Made by a program: the position numbers and the translations under genes
Part shown: positions 6,432 to 13,995 of the stretch, piece by piece
Layout: every line of letters begins with the position of its first letter
Position numbering within the stretch: the stretch's first letter is position 1
DNA from: Hungatella sp. UBA3048
Lineage (GTDB): Bacteria > Bacillota > Clostridia > Lachnospirales > Lachnospiraceae
DNA: 23,669 bases
NCBI GenBank assembly: GCA_002367105.1
Contig: DFCS01000049.1
Span: 180,072-203,740, forward strand
Direction: 5' to 3'
The notes under the pieces: model-generated
The model's input: only the letters and a program-made list of their open reading frames with translations
What the model was told of the DNA's origin: nothing
The model's database searches: none

Positions 6432-7749
6432 ATCCGTTCCTCCTTAAAACCGCTTTTATCTCCCCCATCAGGTAAAGTGAACCTACACAAAACAGCAGAT
6501 GCCCTTCATCCCTTTTATGAAGCATGTATAAAACCGCCTCTTCCACTGTCTGAAATCCTTCCACACCGCAGCCGCAGGCACTTTGAAACTCTTTAAGCAG
6601 GACCTCCGTTTCCAGACCTCTTTCTGAATGAATATGAGCTACCGCCACTTGATCAAGGGGCAGTGTACCTGCAATCTCTTTTATCATTTTATCATGATCC
6701 TTATCGGATATTGACGAAAACAAAAGATCAGCCCGTTTCTTCCTCGCCTCGCAAAGGCCTGCTGCAGCCTTTAAAAAGGCCTTAATGCCACCAGGATTAT
6801 GGGCTCCGTCCAGATATACTCCCGGCAGAACTTCTTCCATTCTTCCCGGCCAGTACATGTGAGCGATTCCTTCCTTCATCTGTAACAGGGTGATCTCTAA
6901 ACCCATGGCCTCCTTAAGCCCTGCCGCCTCAATGGCCTTAAACGCAAGGAAGGCATTCATCACCTGATATTCAGCTACGGTCGGAACAGTAACTTCAATA
7001 AAACCGCCTTCCGTTTTAAAAAATCTGGCCTTGCAGTCCTGATCTTCATATCCGGTAATCTCATATCCATGCCTGTCCGCTTCACAGAAAGGGGAACCAA
7101 GCTCCTCTGCCCTGCTTCGGATGACCTGGGAAGCCTGTCCATCGTTTCCATCAAAGACGACTGTCACACCTTTTTTTATAATTCCAGCCTTTTCCCATGC
7201 AATTTTTTCAATCGTATCTCCCAGATATTCTGTATGATCCAGGCTGATGGAGGTAATCACCGATACCAGGGGAGACTTAATTACATTGGTCGTATCAAAC
7301 CTTCCTCCGAGGCCGGTTTCCAAAATTACAATATCCACTTCTGTCTTATGGAACATGTCCATTGCCATATAAAACAGAAACTCAAAATAAGACGGATGGC
7401 AATATCCTCTCTCCATCATATTCTCAGATAGCATTCGGACGGTCTCATAGCTTTCTTCAAAAACCTTTTCCGATACCATCTCTCCGTTTATGCAGAAACG
7501 TTCCCTGGTTTCGATCAGATGAGGGGAGGTAAAGGTCCCCACCCTGCAGCCTGCTTTCTTTAAAATAGACTGTAAAAATGCACATACCGAACCTTTTCCA
7601 TTGGTACCTGCAACATGAAAAATTTTCATCCCTTCATCCGGTTCGCCCATCTCACAGAGGAACTTCCGGATATCTTCCAGAGAATTTTTCTTTCTGGTCC
7701 ATATAGGAATCCGGCCCAGATATTCTTCTGCAGTTTCGTCAATCTTCAT
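6424..7749 (-). CDS. folC: Folylpolyglutamate synthase / dihydrofolate synthase (FolC)
   Basis: FolC adds glutamate to dihydropteroate and/or folates, an ATP-dependent ligase of the Mur ligase family in the cytoplasm. The protein has the family P-loop GTNGKGS at residues 48-54, the TSPHLIETRERFCING segment near 71-86, ETGLGGRFDTTNV near 145-157, the ISLDHTEYLG motif near 170 and the C-terminal domain DGAHNPGG near 314-321. The frame extends upstream to a TTG at 7857, but that would lie only about ten bases from the predicted transcript start. The ATG at 7749 aligns with the family N-terminus (441 aa, normal length), so I prefer it, though its Shine-Dalgarno is weak; ATGs at 7770 and 7794 are alternatives. 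Confidence 0.92.
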   Translation of the reverse strand: MKIDETAEEYLGRIPIWTRKKNSLEDIRKFLCEMGEPDEGMKIFHVAGTNGKGSVCAFLQSILKKAGCRVGTFTSPHLIETRERFCINGEMVSEKVFEESYETVRMLSENMMERGYCHPSYFEFLFYMAMDMFHKTEVDIVILETGLGGRFDTTNVIKSPLVSVITSISLDHTEYLGDTIEKIAWEKAGIIKKGVTVVFDGNDGQASQVIRSRAEELGSPFCEADRHGYEITGYEDQDCKARFFKTEGGFIEVTVPTVAEYQVMNAFLAFKAIEAAGLKEAMGLEITLLQMKEGIAHMYWPGRMEEVLPGVYLDGAHNPGGIKAFLKAAAGLCEARKKRADLLFSSISDKDHDKMIKEIAGTLPLDQVAVAHIHSERGLETEVLLKEFQSACGCGVEGFQTVEEAVLYMLHKRDEGHLLFCVGSLYLMGEIKAVLRRNGYD

Positions 7750-7874
7750 CGTTAGAGTACCAGCTTCCATATGAATTTCAAACCTGATTTTCATGATGAA
7801 CGCAAGCCTTAGATGGTTTACATTCTGAAAACCGGCAGCCCGATAGCCATAAAACAAATCGGACTTTCTAATTT

Positions 7875-7902
7875 ATTATAATATATGTCCGTCAATATGC
7901 AA
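7875..7902 (-). promoter_or_regulatory. Sigma-A promoter of the folC operon
   Basis: On the minus strand TTGCAT (7897-7902) and TATAAT (7875-7880) are separated by 16 bases, placing the transcript start near 7868. This supports a folC start downstream of the upstream TTG. Confidence 0.65.
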
Positions 7903-7973
7903 CCCATTTCTTTCGCAAAATGCCCTTTATTTCTACAACTGTCCTTTTCCTATGCCTTAAATTTACAGAAATA

Positions 7974-7996
7974 CAAAAAGAGAGCAAAGCCCTCTG
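7974..7996 (-). terminator. Rho-independent terminator of ridA
   Basis: In minus-strand RNA AGAGGGC pairs with GCTCTCT over a three-base loop (seven pairs, one G-U) and is followed by a short run of Ts. It lies about 70 bases after the ridA stop and before the folC promoter. Confidence 0.65.
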
Positions 7997-8065
7997 AAAC
8001 ACTTTTAAGCATCTCAAAGGAACCTGCTCCCTGCATTCATTTCTTTCAATCAATTCCTGGAAAGA

Positions 8066-8449
8066 CTATTTACCGCAATATGCGATGGCCTCGATTTCAA
8101 CCAGAGCGTTCTTAGGAAGAGCTGCCACTTCATATGCGGCTCTTGCCGGGCATTCTCCTTCAAAGAAGGAAGCATAAACTTCGTTCATTGCTCCAAACTC
8201 ACTGATATTCTTTAATAAAACGGTTGTCTTAACCACGTTAGCCATGGATAAGCCTTCGCTTTCCAGAATGGACTTGATGTTTGTCAATGACTGCTTTGTC
8301 TGGGATACGATATCCTCACCTGCAAATTCACCGGTAGCAGGGTCAATGGGAAGCTGTCCTGATATAAAAATGTAATCGCCCCCGCGTACGCCCTGAGAAT
8401 ATGGGCCGATTGCTGCCGGCGCTTTTTCTGTTGCTAATACTTTTTTCAT
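8066..8449 (-). CDS. ridA: RidA family reactive enamine/imine deaminase
   Basis: RidA hydrolyses reactive 2-aminoacrylate-type enamines and imines made by PLP enzymes, protecting other enzymes in the cytoplasm. The 127-aa protein has the family N-terminal IGPYSQGV at 14-21, the IFISGQLPIDPATG stretch at 27-40, and the active-site region PARAAYEVAALPKNALVEIE. In that region Arg103 and Glu120 correspond to the conserved substrate-binding Arg and Glu. The ATG at 8449 has AAAGGAG ten bases upstream, better than the in-frame start at 8473. It is a single-gene unit with its own promoter (8489-8516) and terminator. Confidence 0.94.
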   Translation of the reverse strand: MKKVLATEKAPAAIGPYSQGVRGGDYIFISGQLPIDPATGEFAGEDIVSQTKQSLTNIKSILESEGLSMANVVKTTVLLKNISEFGAMNEVYASFFEGECPARAAYEVAALPKNALVEIEAIAYCGK

Positions 8450-8488
8450 AATGATGTGTCTCCTTTCGTTCATTTCTCTGATAATTCT

Positions 8489-8516
8489 AGATTAGCACAC
8501 ATTCCGCAAAAGTCAA
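8489..8516 (-). promoter_or_regulatory. Sigma-A promoter of ridA
   Basis: Minus strand TTGACT (8511-8516), 16-base spacer, then TAATCT (8489-8494) preceded by TGC, an extended -10. The position is 40 bases upstream of the chosen ridA ATG. Confidence 0.55.
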
Positions 8517-8570
8517 GAAACTTTTTCAGGTATTCTTAAAAAAATTTAGTCTTTTAAATCCTTTTCCCCC

Positions 8571-8599
8571 TTGTCATCTGGTATTGAATACTATATAAT
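8571..8599 (+). promoter_or_regulatory. Sigma-A promoter of the DUF1836 gene
   Basis: TTGTCA (8571-8576) and TATAAT (8594-8599) are separated by exactly 17 bases. The expected transcript start is near 8606, leaving a leader of about 105 bases before the DUF1836 ATG at 8712. Confidence 0.72.
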
Positions 8600-8605
8600 A
8601 TGATA

Positions 8606-8711
8606 TGATAAAGGGGATCATCTCTCATGTGCGGCAGCAGGCGTACAGAAGGTCGGCGCCCTGTGAGTATGCCTTTATGCCTAAAGTCATGGGCAGGAAA
8701 GAGGAAAACAT
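8606..8711 (+). promoter_or_regulatory. Long 5' leader with a hairpin and a possible upstream ORF
   Basis: The leader folds locally: CTTTA (8673-8677) pairs with TAAAG (8682-8686) over a TGCC loop, extended by ATG/CAT (8669-8671 with 8688-8690) and, across a seven-base bulge, GCCC/GGGC (8658-8661 with 8691-8694). An ATG at 8627, ten bases after AAAGGGG, opens a 57-codon frame that runs into the DUF1836 gene in another frame and stops at 8800. I match it to no known riboswitch class. A control role is inference. Confidence 0.35.
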
Positions 8712-9332
8712 ATGAAGACCAACGACGAAAGAATGCAGGACATCCTGAAGCATCTGGAATCCTTAGACCATATCAGTCCGGAAACCATTCCCAATATTGA
8801 TCTGTACATGGATCAGGTCACCACCTTCATGGATGAGCACTTAAAAGATACCAAACGCTATCCGGAAGACAAAGTCCTGACCAAAACCATGATTAATAAT
8901 TATGCCAAGAACAATCTTCTTCCGGCTCCTAATAAAAAGAAATATTCCAGAGAACACATTCTGCTCTTAATATTTATATATTACTTTAAAAATCTGCTTT
9001 CTTTTCATGACATCGAGCAGCTCTTTAAGCCTATTACGGAAAAGCACTTCAATTCTTCGGAAGGGATCCCTCTGGAGGATATCTACCGGGAAGTTTTCTC
9101 CCAGGTAGAAGGCAGTATTGACCATATCAAGGAGGATATCCTTCAAAAATACGAGCACGCCGGTAAAACCTTTGAAGGCAAGGGGCTCCAGAAAGATGAT
9201 CTGGAATATCTCCGTCTGTTTTCCTGGATCTGTGAGCTTTCCTTTGATGTGTACTTAAAGAAACAGATCATCGAGCAGATCATTGATGATTTAAGAGAAA
9301 CCGAGCCCATAAACATAAAGAAGAAAAAATGA
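8712..9332 (+). CDS. DUF1836 domain-containing protein
   Basis: This 206-aa soluble protein belongs to the DUF1836 family, which is widespread in Firmicutes and has no firmly established function. The family core is visible at about residues 50-110 (LTKTMINNYAKNNLLPAPNKK, then YSREHILLLIFIYYFKNLLS). It resembles a MerR-like helix-turn-helix followed by helices, so DNA binding is plausible but unproved. The C-terminus ends in a run of lysines. AGGAAAGAGG lies seven bases before the ATG. It has its own sigma-A promoter and a long leader, and converges on the yerC-type gene with a shared terminator. Confidence 0.85.
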   Translation: MKTNDERMQDILKHLESLDHISPETIPNIDLYMDQVTTFMDEHLKDTKRYPEDKVLTKTMINNYAKNNLLPAPNKKKYSREHILLLIFIYYFKNLLSFHDIEQLFKPITEKHFNSSEGIPLEDIYREVFSQVEGSIDHIKEDILQKYEHAGKTFEGKGLQKDDLEYLRLFSWICELSFDVYLKKQIIEQIIDDLRETEPINIKKKK

Positions 9333-9338
9333 CAGATG

Positions 9339-9380
9339 AAAACAGGGGCAAGTATCGGTACCCGGCTTGTCCCTGTTTTT
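9339..9380. terminator. Bidirectional terminator between the DUF1836 gene and yerC
   Basis: AAAACAGGGGCAAG (9339-9352) pairs with CTTGTCCCTGTTTT (9366-9379), a 14-bp stem with one wobble. It ends in TTTTT for plus-strand transcripts and has a weaker T tract on the minus strand. It fills the gap between the two convergent stop codons. Confidence 0.85.
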
Positions 9381-9381
9381 A

Positions 9382-9684
9382 TCATTCTTCTCTCTTTTCT
9401 TCTTCCAAACGCTTAAACACCATATCATATCCATCGTTCCCATAATTTAAGGAGCGGTTCACACGACTGATGGTCGCAGTGGACGCCCCCGTCTTTTCTG
9501 CGATCTCCAGATAAGTACGGCCCTCTCTTAACATCTTTGCCACCTCATATCTTTGGGATAAGCTTAACAGTTCATTGACTGTGCATACATCCTCAAAAAA
9601 AGTATAGCATTCCTCTGACGATTTCAAGGTTAGAATCGCTTCAAACAGATGATCTACCGCATCTGTCTTAATCTTTTTATTCAT
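9382..9684 (-). CDS. yerC: YerC/YecD family TrpR-related DNA-binding protein
   Basis: The protein belongs to the TrpR-like repressor superfamily (YerC/YecD). The 100-aa sequence has the family's FEDVCTVNELLSLSQRYEVAKMLREG at about residues 31-56 and the helix-turn-helix TYLEIAEKTGASTATISRVNRSLNYGNDGYDM at about 58-89, very close to B. subtilis YerC. The regulated target and any ligand are unknown. The frame also opens at a TTG at 9696, but GGGG is too close to it. The ATG at 9684 gives the family-typical N-terminus, with GGGG about 13 bases upstream, slightly long. A TTAGTA-N11-TACTAA inverted repeat in its promoter region may be an autoregulatory site. Confidence 0.88.
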   Translation of the reverse strand: MNKKIKTDAVDHLFEAILTLKSSEECYTFFEDVCTVNELLSLSQRYEVAKMLREGRTYLEIAEKTGASTATISRVNRSLNYGNDGYDMVFKRLEEEKREE

Positions 9685-9720
9685 AATATCGTTCAATCCC
9701 CTTTTTTTGTGTTTTTGCCC

Positions 9721-9743
9721 TTAGTAGCATTTTAACATACTAA
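9721..9743. promoter_or_regulatory. Candidate operator over the yerC promoter
   Basis: TTAGTA (9721-9726) and TACTAA (9738-9743) form a perfect 6-bp inverted repeat around 11 bases. On the minus strand the spacer contains TAAAAT, a likely -10 with TGGACT 17 bases upstream as a weak -35. A TrpR-like autorepressor binding here is inference. Confidence 0.4.
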
Positions 9744-9770
9744 AGTTGTAAAGTCCACCCTTCGCGGACA

Positions 9771-10580
9771 TCATGAAAGCATAAATTTTTCTATAACATG
9801 AGCCACTCCGTCATCATTATTGGAAAGGGTCACATAATCAGCTGCCTTCTTCACCGGGAGAACTGCATTCTCCATCGCAATGCCAAGGCCTGCATACTGG
9901 ATCATGGACAAATCATTGTAACCGTCTCCGCAGGCAATCATCTCATCCTTGCTCATGCCAAGCTTTAAAAGCAGACGTTCCAGACTTGCCGCCTTGTCCA
10001 CTCCTTTCGGGAGTATCTCCAAAAAATAGGGTTCTGAACGGTAAACGCTGTAATCCCTCCCTAAGGCCGCCTTTACCTTTGGCTCTACCATTGCAAGATA
10101 GTCGCCTTCATCAAGCATCAAGAATTTAACAACCGGAAACTGTACATAAGCCTCCATATCCTGAATTTCTTTTACTTCCAGCTTATTGATGGCTGCTTCC
10201 TTTTCCACATATTCATCCCTGGCATTGGGAGTGACGATCAAATCATCCTCATAGGTAAGGATGTTCACTCCATGGTCCTCTGCCATGCGGATAATCCTGG
10301 AATTAGAGGACACCGGCAATTCCCTTGCAAAAACCGTTTCTCCGGTTCTGCAGTCAATGATGCGCCCTCCGTTAAAGGACAGGATGTATCCTCCTGACTT
10401 ATGAAGCTCCAATTCCTTGGCAAGGGGCATCACCCCGTAAGTGGGCCGTCCGGAAGCCAGTACAATAATTCCGCCCTGTCGTTTTAATTTAAAAAGCGCC
10501 TCTTTGGTCCTGGGTGTGATCTCCTTATTCCGATTGGTCAGCGTCCCATCTAAGTCCAGCACAATCATCCGATAGTCCAT
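9771..10580 (-). CDS. Cof-type HAD-IIB family hydrolase
   Basis: This 269-aa cytoplasmic phosphatase of the haloacid dehalogenase superfamily probably acts on sugar phosphates or similar small metabolites; the substrate cannot be read from sequence. Motif I is DLDGTLT with Asp9 as nucleophile and Asp11 as acid/base, motif II is ASGRP at residues 42-46, the motif III lysine lies in PKGVDKA near 191-197, and motif IV is GDGYNDLSM at 218-226. The type IIB cap lies between about 85 and 185. AGGAG lies seven bases before the ATG. It is transcribed away from the small lipoprotein gene. A weak GTCC/GGAC stem at 9753-9769 follows it. Confidence 0.93.
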   Translation of the reverse strand: MDYRMIVLDLDGTLTNRNKEITPRTKEALFKLKRQGGIIVLASGRPTYGVMPLAKELELHKSGGYILSFNGGRIIDCRTGETVFARELPVSSNSRIIRMAEDHGVNILTYEDDLIVTPNARDEYVEKEAAINKLEVKEIQDMEAYVQFPVVKFLMLDEGDYLAMVEPKVKAALGRDYSVYRSEPYFLEILPKGVDKAASLERLLLKLGMSKDEMIACGDGYNDLSMIQYAGLGIAMENAVLPVKKAADYVTLSNNDDGVAHVIEKFMLS

Positions 10581-10609
10581 TGAATTTCTCCTGTTTTGTA
10601 AATTTTACT

Positions 10610-10625
10610 ATAGCAGTATAACACA
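10610..10625 (-). promoter_or_regulatory. Possible extended -10 promoter of the Cof hydrolase gene
   Basis: On the minus strand TGTTATACT (a TGn extended -10 with TATACT at 10615-10620) lies 35 bases upstream of the ATG. No good -35 is visible, so the call is weak. Confidence 0.35.
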
Positions 10626-10735
10626 GTTTCTCTTCTTATTCCATCCTAAAATACAGAAATATATAAATGGACGGAACCGCAGCCTGGCCCCCCTCATACA
10701 ATGCCAATAGGAGATACTAAGAAAGGGAGAATGAT

Positions 10736-10867
10736 ATGAAAAAGGCAATCGCTTTGCTCCTGGTTGCATTCATGCTGGCTGCCTCCCTGACAAGCTGCAG
10801 AATCTCGGCCAGAAAGCATATCAGACCGCTTTTTTATCACGTATCCGGCACGGTTACGGTAATATAA
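10736..10867 (+). CDS. Tiny lipoprotein (43 aa)
   Basis: The ORF encodes MKKAIALLLVAFMLAASLTSC followed by only 22 further residues (RISARKHIRPLFYHVSGTVTV then I). The first 21 residues are a textbook lipoprotein signal: two lysines, a hydrophobic core, and lipobox LTSC with Cys21. AAAGGGAG lies six bases before the ATG. The mature peptide would be 23 residues, basic in its first half. It lies 78 bases upstream of the solute-binding lipoprotein gene on the same strand. I do not recognise it. It could be a real small lipoprotein, a source of a signal-peptide-derived peptide, or the remnant of a larger lipoprotein gene. Confidence 0.62.
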   Translation: MKKAIALLLVAFMLAASLTSCRISARKHIRPLFYHVSGTVTVI

Positions 10868-10945
10868 AAATTTTTCATAAGACAAAGTACCTTCCCATAT
10901 TCTCATAATAAAATGTAGTATTAAGATTTCCCTAAGGAGGATTTT

Positions 10946-11953
10946 ATGAGAAAAGCCTATCACTTGTTTCTGGCGGCCATTCTCACCGGAGCTTCTTTAC
11001 TTAGCCTGACTGCCTGCGGCTCAAAAGCAAAGGCATCTGAATTAACTCCGGTCACACTAAATGAAGTTGCCCATTCTATCTTCTACGCTCCCCAGTATTC
11101 AGCCATTGAACTGGGATATTTTGAGGATGAAGGCATTAACTTAACCTTAGTCAACGGAGCCGGCGCCGACAAGGTTATGACTGCTCTGATATCAGGAGAT
11201 GCCGATATCGGATTTATGGGCTCTGAAGCCAGCATCTATACTTACGCGAACGGTTCGAAAGACTATGCTGTCAATTTCGCCCAACTGACCCAGAGAGCCG
11301 GAAACTTTCTTGTAGGAAGAGACAATCAGCCTAACTTTAAATGGACGGATCTGAAAGGCAAAAAGGTACTGGGAGGAAGAGCCGGAGGAATGCCGGAAAT
11401 GGTATTTGAGTATATCCTGAAAAAGAATGGCATCGACCCTGTTACGGACTTATCCATTGACCAGAGCATAAACTTTGGCCTGACTGCTGCGGCATTTACC
11501 AGCAATGACGCAGACTATACCGTAGAATTTGAACCATTTGCCACAGGGCTAGAAAAAGAAGGCAGCGGACACGTCGTAGCTTCTCTTGGCGTTGATTCCG
11601 GTTATATTCCTTACACTGCTTACAGTGCAAAGAAAAGCTATCTGGAAAAGAACCCGGAAACCATCCAGAAATTCACCAATGCAATCCAAAGAGGCCTGGA
11701 GTATGTGAATTCCCATTCATCGGAAGAAATTGCAAAGGTGATCCAGCCCCAGTTCAAAGAAACCGACGTAGCGACGATTGCAGCCATTATTGAACGGTAT
11801 AAAGCACAGGATACCTGGAAAAAGGATACGATTTTTGCAAAAGACAGCTTCGAGCTTCTGGAGAATATTCTGGAGGAATCCGGACAATTGAAGGAACGGG
11901 TTCCTTATGAAGAACTTGTGACCACGGTTTATTCTGAAAAGGCTGTAAAATAA
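10946..11953 (+). CDS. ABC transporter substrate-binding lipoprotein, NMT1/SsuA-TauA type
   Basis: This is a membrane-anchored extracellular binding protein of 335 aa. The signal peptide ends in lipobox LTAC with Cys24. The mature part has the NMT1/THI5-like and SsuA/TauA pattern: NEVAHSIFYAPQYSAIELGYFEDEGINL near residues 39-66, then LVNGAGADKVMTALISGDADIGFMG. Family members bind sulfonates, taurine, nitrate, or pyrimidine and thiamine precursors; the ligand here cannot be called. AAGGAGG precedes the ATG. No permease or ATPase gene lies beside it, so it would have to work with a transporter encoded elsewhere. It is followed by a strong terminator. Confidence 0.9.
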   Translation: MRKAYHLFLAAILTGASLLSLTACGSKAKASELTPVTLNEVAHSIFYAPQYSAIELGYFEDEGINLTLVNGAGADKVMTALISGDADIGFMGSEASIYTYANGSKDYAVNFAQLTQRAGNFLVGRDNQPNFKWTDLKGKKVLGGRAGGMPEMVFEYILKKNGIDPVTDLSIDQSINFGLTAAAFTSNDADYTVEFEPFATGLEKEGSGHVVASLGVDSGYIPYTAYSAKKSYLEKNPETIQKFTNAIQRGLEYVNSHSSEEIAKVIQPQFKETDVATIAAIIERYKAQDTWKKDTIFAKDSFELLENILEESGQLKERVPYEELVTTVYSEKAVK

Positions 11954-11987
11954 ATATTTCACCCTTTTTAAACGTATCTGGTTATAT

Positions 11988-12031
11988 AAAAAAATATACA
12001 GGGCCGCATCCACTGCGGTCCTGTATATTTT
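11988..12031. terminator. Strong bidirectional terminator
   Basis: An 18-bp stem (11991-12008 with 12014-12031, one G-U pair) closes a five-base loop. It has TTTT at the plus-strand end and seven Ts for minus-strand transcripts. It separates the binding-protein gene from the convergent esterase operon. The bases from 12032 to 12123 show nothing else. Confidence 0.9.
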
Positions 12032-12123
12032 ATGCCTTCAAACAAATGGCGCTCAAAACGCAATATTGGAGCAGGATTCAAAAAATCCCACCCAATGATT
12101 GATTCAGGATTCCTGCTTTCCAG

Positions 12124-13995
12124 TCAGACGATCGTTGCCTCAAACGGCGATACAGGCAGTCCGGGAGCTACGTACAGATTCGCATCCACCGGATTGTTTG
12201 ACCATGCATAGCGTACTCCGGTAACTGGCTTTCCTTTTGGGACATTCAAAATAACCGTCCCCCCCTGGGTCCGGACATCTACGCAATCTGAGATCCATTC
12301 ACCTGATATGCAGACTTCAAACCCGCCCGGTTTACCGTCTGATACAGTGAATCCGCTCTCCCCATGATCAAAGTGAAGGTTGATCTCATCCCCCTTCCTT
12401 TCAACATGGGAGAATACAGGGGACAGCCACTCTCCCGGCTCATGATATGCAATCTCATACGCCGCCATGGCCATTCTCTCTCCTACTGTCTTCTTATCTG
12501 TCGGATGCAGGTCATTGTATTCGCCGCAATCGATAGTAACCACCATAGCACTGTTTGGTAGCTTTGCAAGGCTCTGCTGCATATTTCGAAATCGTACCCA
12601 GTTTCCAGCATCTTCAAGATCATAATTCGGTAACTGTACGTAAATAACAGGAAACTTTCCCATATGCCATTTTCGTCTGTAATCCTCAATCATACGCTCA
12701 AAATACTGAGGATAGGAACGATCGTCGTCTGCATTGCTCTCTCCCTGATACCAGCACATACCGCAGATAGGAAAATCATGAAGAGGCGCTATCATAGACT
12801 GGTACATACCCATGGGTTTTCTTTCAAAAAAAGTCTGCGGAATAAGAGCTTTTGCATATGCGCCCCTCATATACTTCCAGCCTTCAGATATAGACAACGT
12901 CTCTCCTGATTCAAAAATTATCTGATGAGACTTCCCTTTGGTAAAGTCCATCCGCCCGGACACCGCGATCACACGTATCGTGATCTCATGGTCCCCTTCG
13001 GTAAGTCCTTCCAGGTGATATTCCCTGGGCGGGTACCGATATGTGGTATTTCCGATGCACTGCCCGTCAACGTAAGTGCAGTCCGCATCTTTTATGGTCC
13101 CAAGGGAGAGCCGAAGCGGCTTGCCTGAATGTTTAAGCGGGATCGACACAGTCTTTTTAAACCAGACAGAGCCTGGTTCTTCAAAGTCTTCATTCGCATA
13201 GAAATCATCGGTAAGGCTGACCGTTTTCCATGTATCCCGGAAACCGGCATTCAGCCAGTCTTCTAAAATCCCCGCATCCGCCTCATCTAATTTCTTATAC
13301 CATGAGGTAGCCCTCTCTTCATCTTCTTTTTGTATATTCCTGACATATTCATCTGATTTGCATTCGTCAGCTGCTTTTGCTTTACCGGAAAAAACAGCAA
13401 GCGCTTTTCTGCTCATCCATGACTCTATAGGCGTACCGCCCACTGCAGTAAGTATAAGACCTATTGGTACCGGATTTCTTTCCCGCAATTTTGCTCCAAA
13501 GAAGTATCCTGCAGCCGAAAAATATGAGGCACACTCCAAAGAATAACGTTCCCATGTTCCTCCCGGCAGTTCATCTGCAGGAGCTTTGAAATCCCACTTG
13601 ATCGGAACAGTGAACTGCCGGATAAGCGGATCTCCGTCTTCCTGATACTCCGTTGGGAAGCGGTACCTTACCCTGTACATAGGAAGCTGCATATTCGACT
13701 GACCGGACATAAGCCAGACATCTCCTATATAGATATCAGAATATTCTTTTCTCTCACCTGCGCATGTAACGGAAACAGAGTAGGGCCCTCCTGCCTGCAT
13801 AGGCATAAACAAAAGCTTCCAGTTTCCGTCTTCATCCGCCAGGGCCTCTTCTATAAATTCGGCACCCCCATCTTCCTTTGAGAATATAACCTCTACCCGC
13901 GCTCCCGCATCTGCTGTACCTCTTACGGGTATAAACTCATTTCTCTGCAGAACCGCATGATCTGAAATGTATGGGGTGACACAAAAGCGGCTCAT
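12124..13995 (-). CDS. Sialate O-acetylesterase family (SASA, CE20-like) carbohydrate acetylesterase
   Basis: This is an SGNH hydrolase of 623 aa, predicted to remove O-acetyl groups from sugars; given the neighbours the substrate is probably acetylated xylo-oligosaccharides rather than sialic acid (inference). An N-terminal beta domain covers about residues 1-90. The nucleophile motif is MSGQSNMQLP with Ser100, a second conserved block is CWYQGESNADD at 414-424, and the catalytic Asp/His pair is DLHPTD with Asp495 and His497. Between about 250 and 360 lies an inserted beta-sandwich (VWFKKTVSIPL, YVDGQCIGNT) like a GH2 sugar-binding domain, as in CE20-type esterases. There is no signal peptide, so it acts in the cytoplasm. 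The ATG at 13995 overlaps the permease stop as ATGA with GGAG upstream; the longer frame from 14106 is rejected. Confidence 0.88.
   Translation of the reverse strand: MSRFCVTPYISDHAVLQRNEFIPVRGTADAGARVEVIFSKEDGGAEFIEEALADEDGNWKLLFMPMQAGGPYSVSVTCAGERKEYSDIYIGDVWLMSGQSNMQLPMYRVRYRFPTEYQEDGDPLIRQFTVPIKWDFKAPADELPGGTWERYSLECASYFSAAGYFFGAKLRERNPVPIGLILTAVGGTPIESWMSRKALAVFSGKAKAADECKSDEYVRNIQKEDEERATSWYKKLDEADAGILEDWLNAGFRDTWKTVSLTDDFYANEDFEEPGSVWFKKTVSIPLKHSGKPLRLSLGTIKDADCTYVDGQCIGNTTYRYPPREYHLEGLTEGDHEITIRVIAVSGRMDFTKGKSHQIIFESGETLSISEGWKYMRGAYAKALIPQTFFERKPMGMYQSMIAPLHDFPICGMCWYQGESNADDDRSYPQYFERMIEDYRRKWHMGKFPVIYVQLPNYDLEDAGNWVRFRNMQQSLAKLPNSAMVVTIDCGEYNDLHPTDKKTVGERMAMAAYEIAYHEPGEWLSPVFSHVERKGDEINLHFDHGESGFTVSDGKPGGFEVCISGEWISDCVDVRTQGGTVILNVPKGKPVTGVRYAWSNNPVDANLYVAPGLPVSPFEATIV

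Noticed and set aside
7750..7857. TTG-initiated extension of FolC
   Set aside because: It would start about ten bases after the predicted transcript start and adds residues absent from the family.
10694..10963. 89-aa minus-strand frame opposite the small lipoprotein
   Set aside because: It has no ribosome site and no recognisable pattern, and would overlap the start of the binding-protein gene. The plus-strand mini-lipoprotein has a signal peptide and ribosome site.
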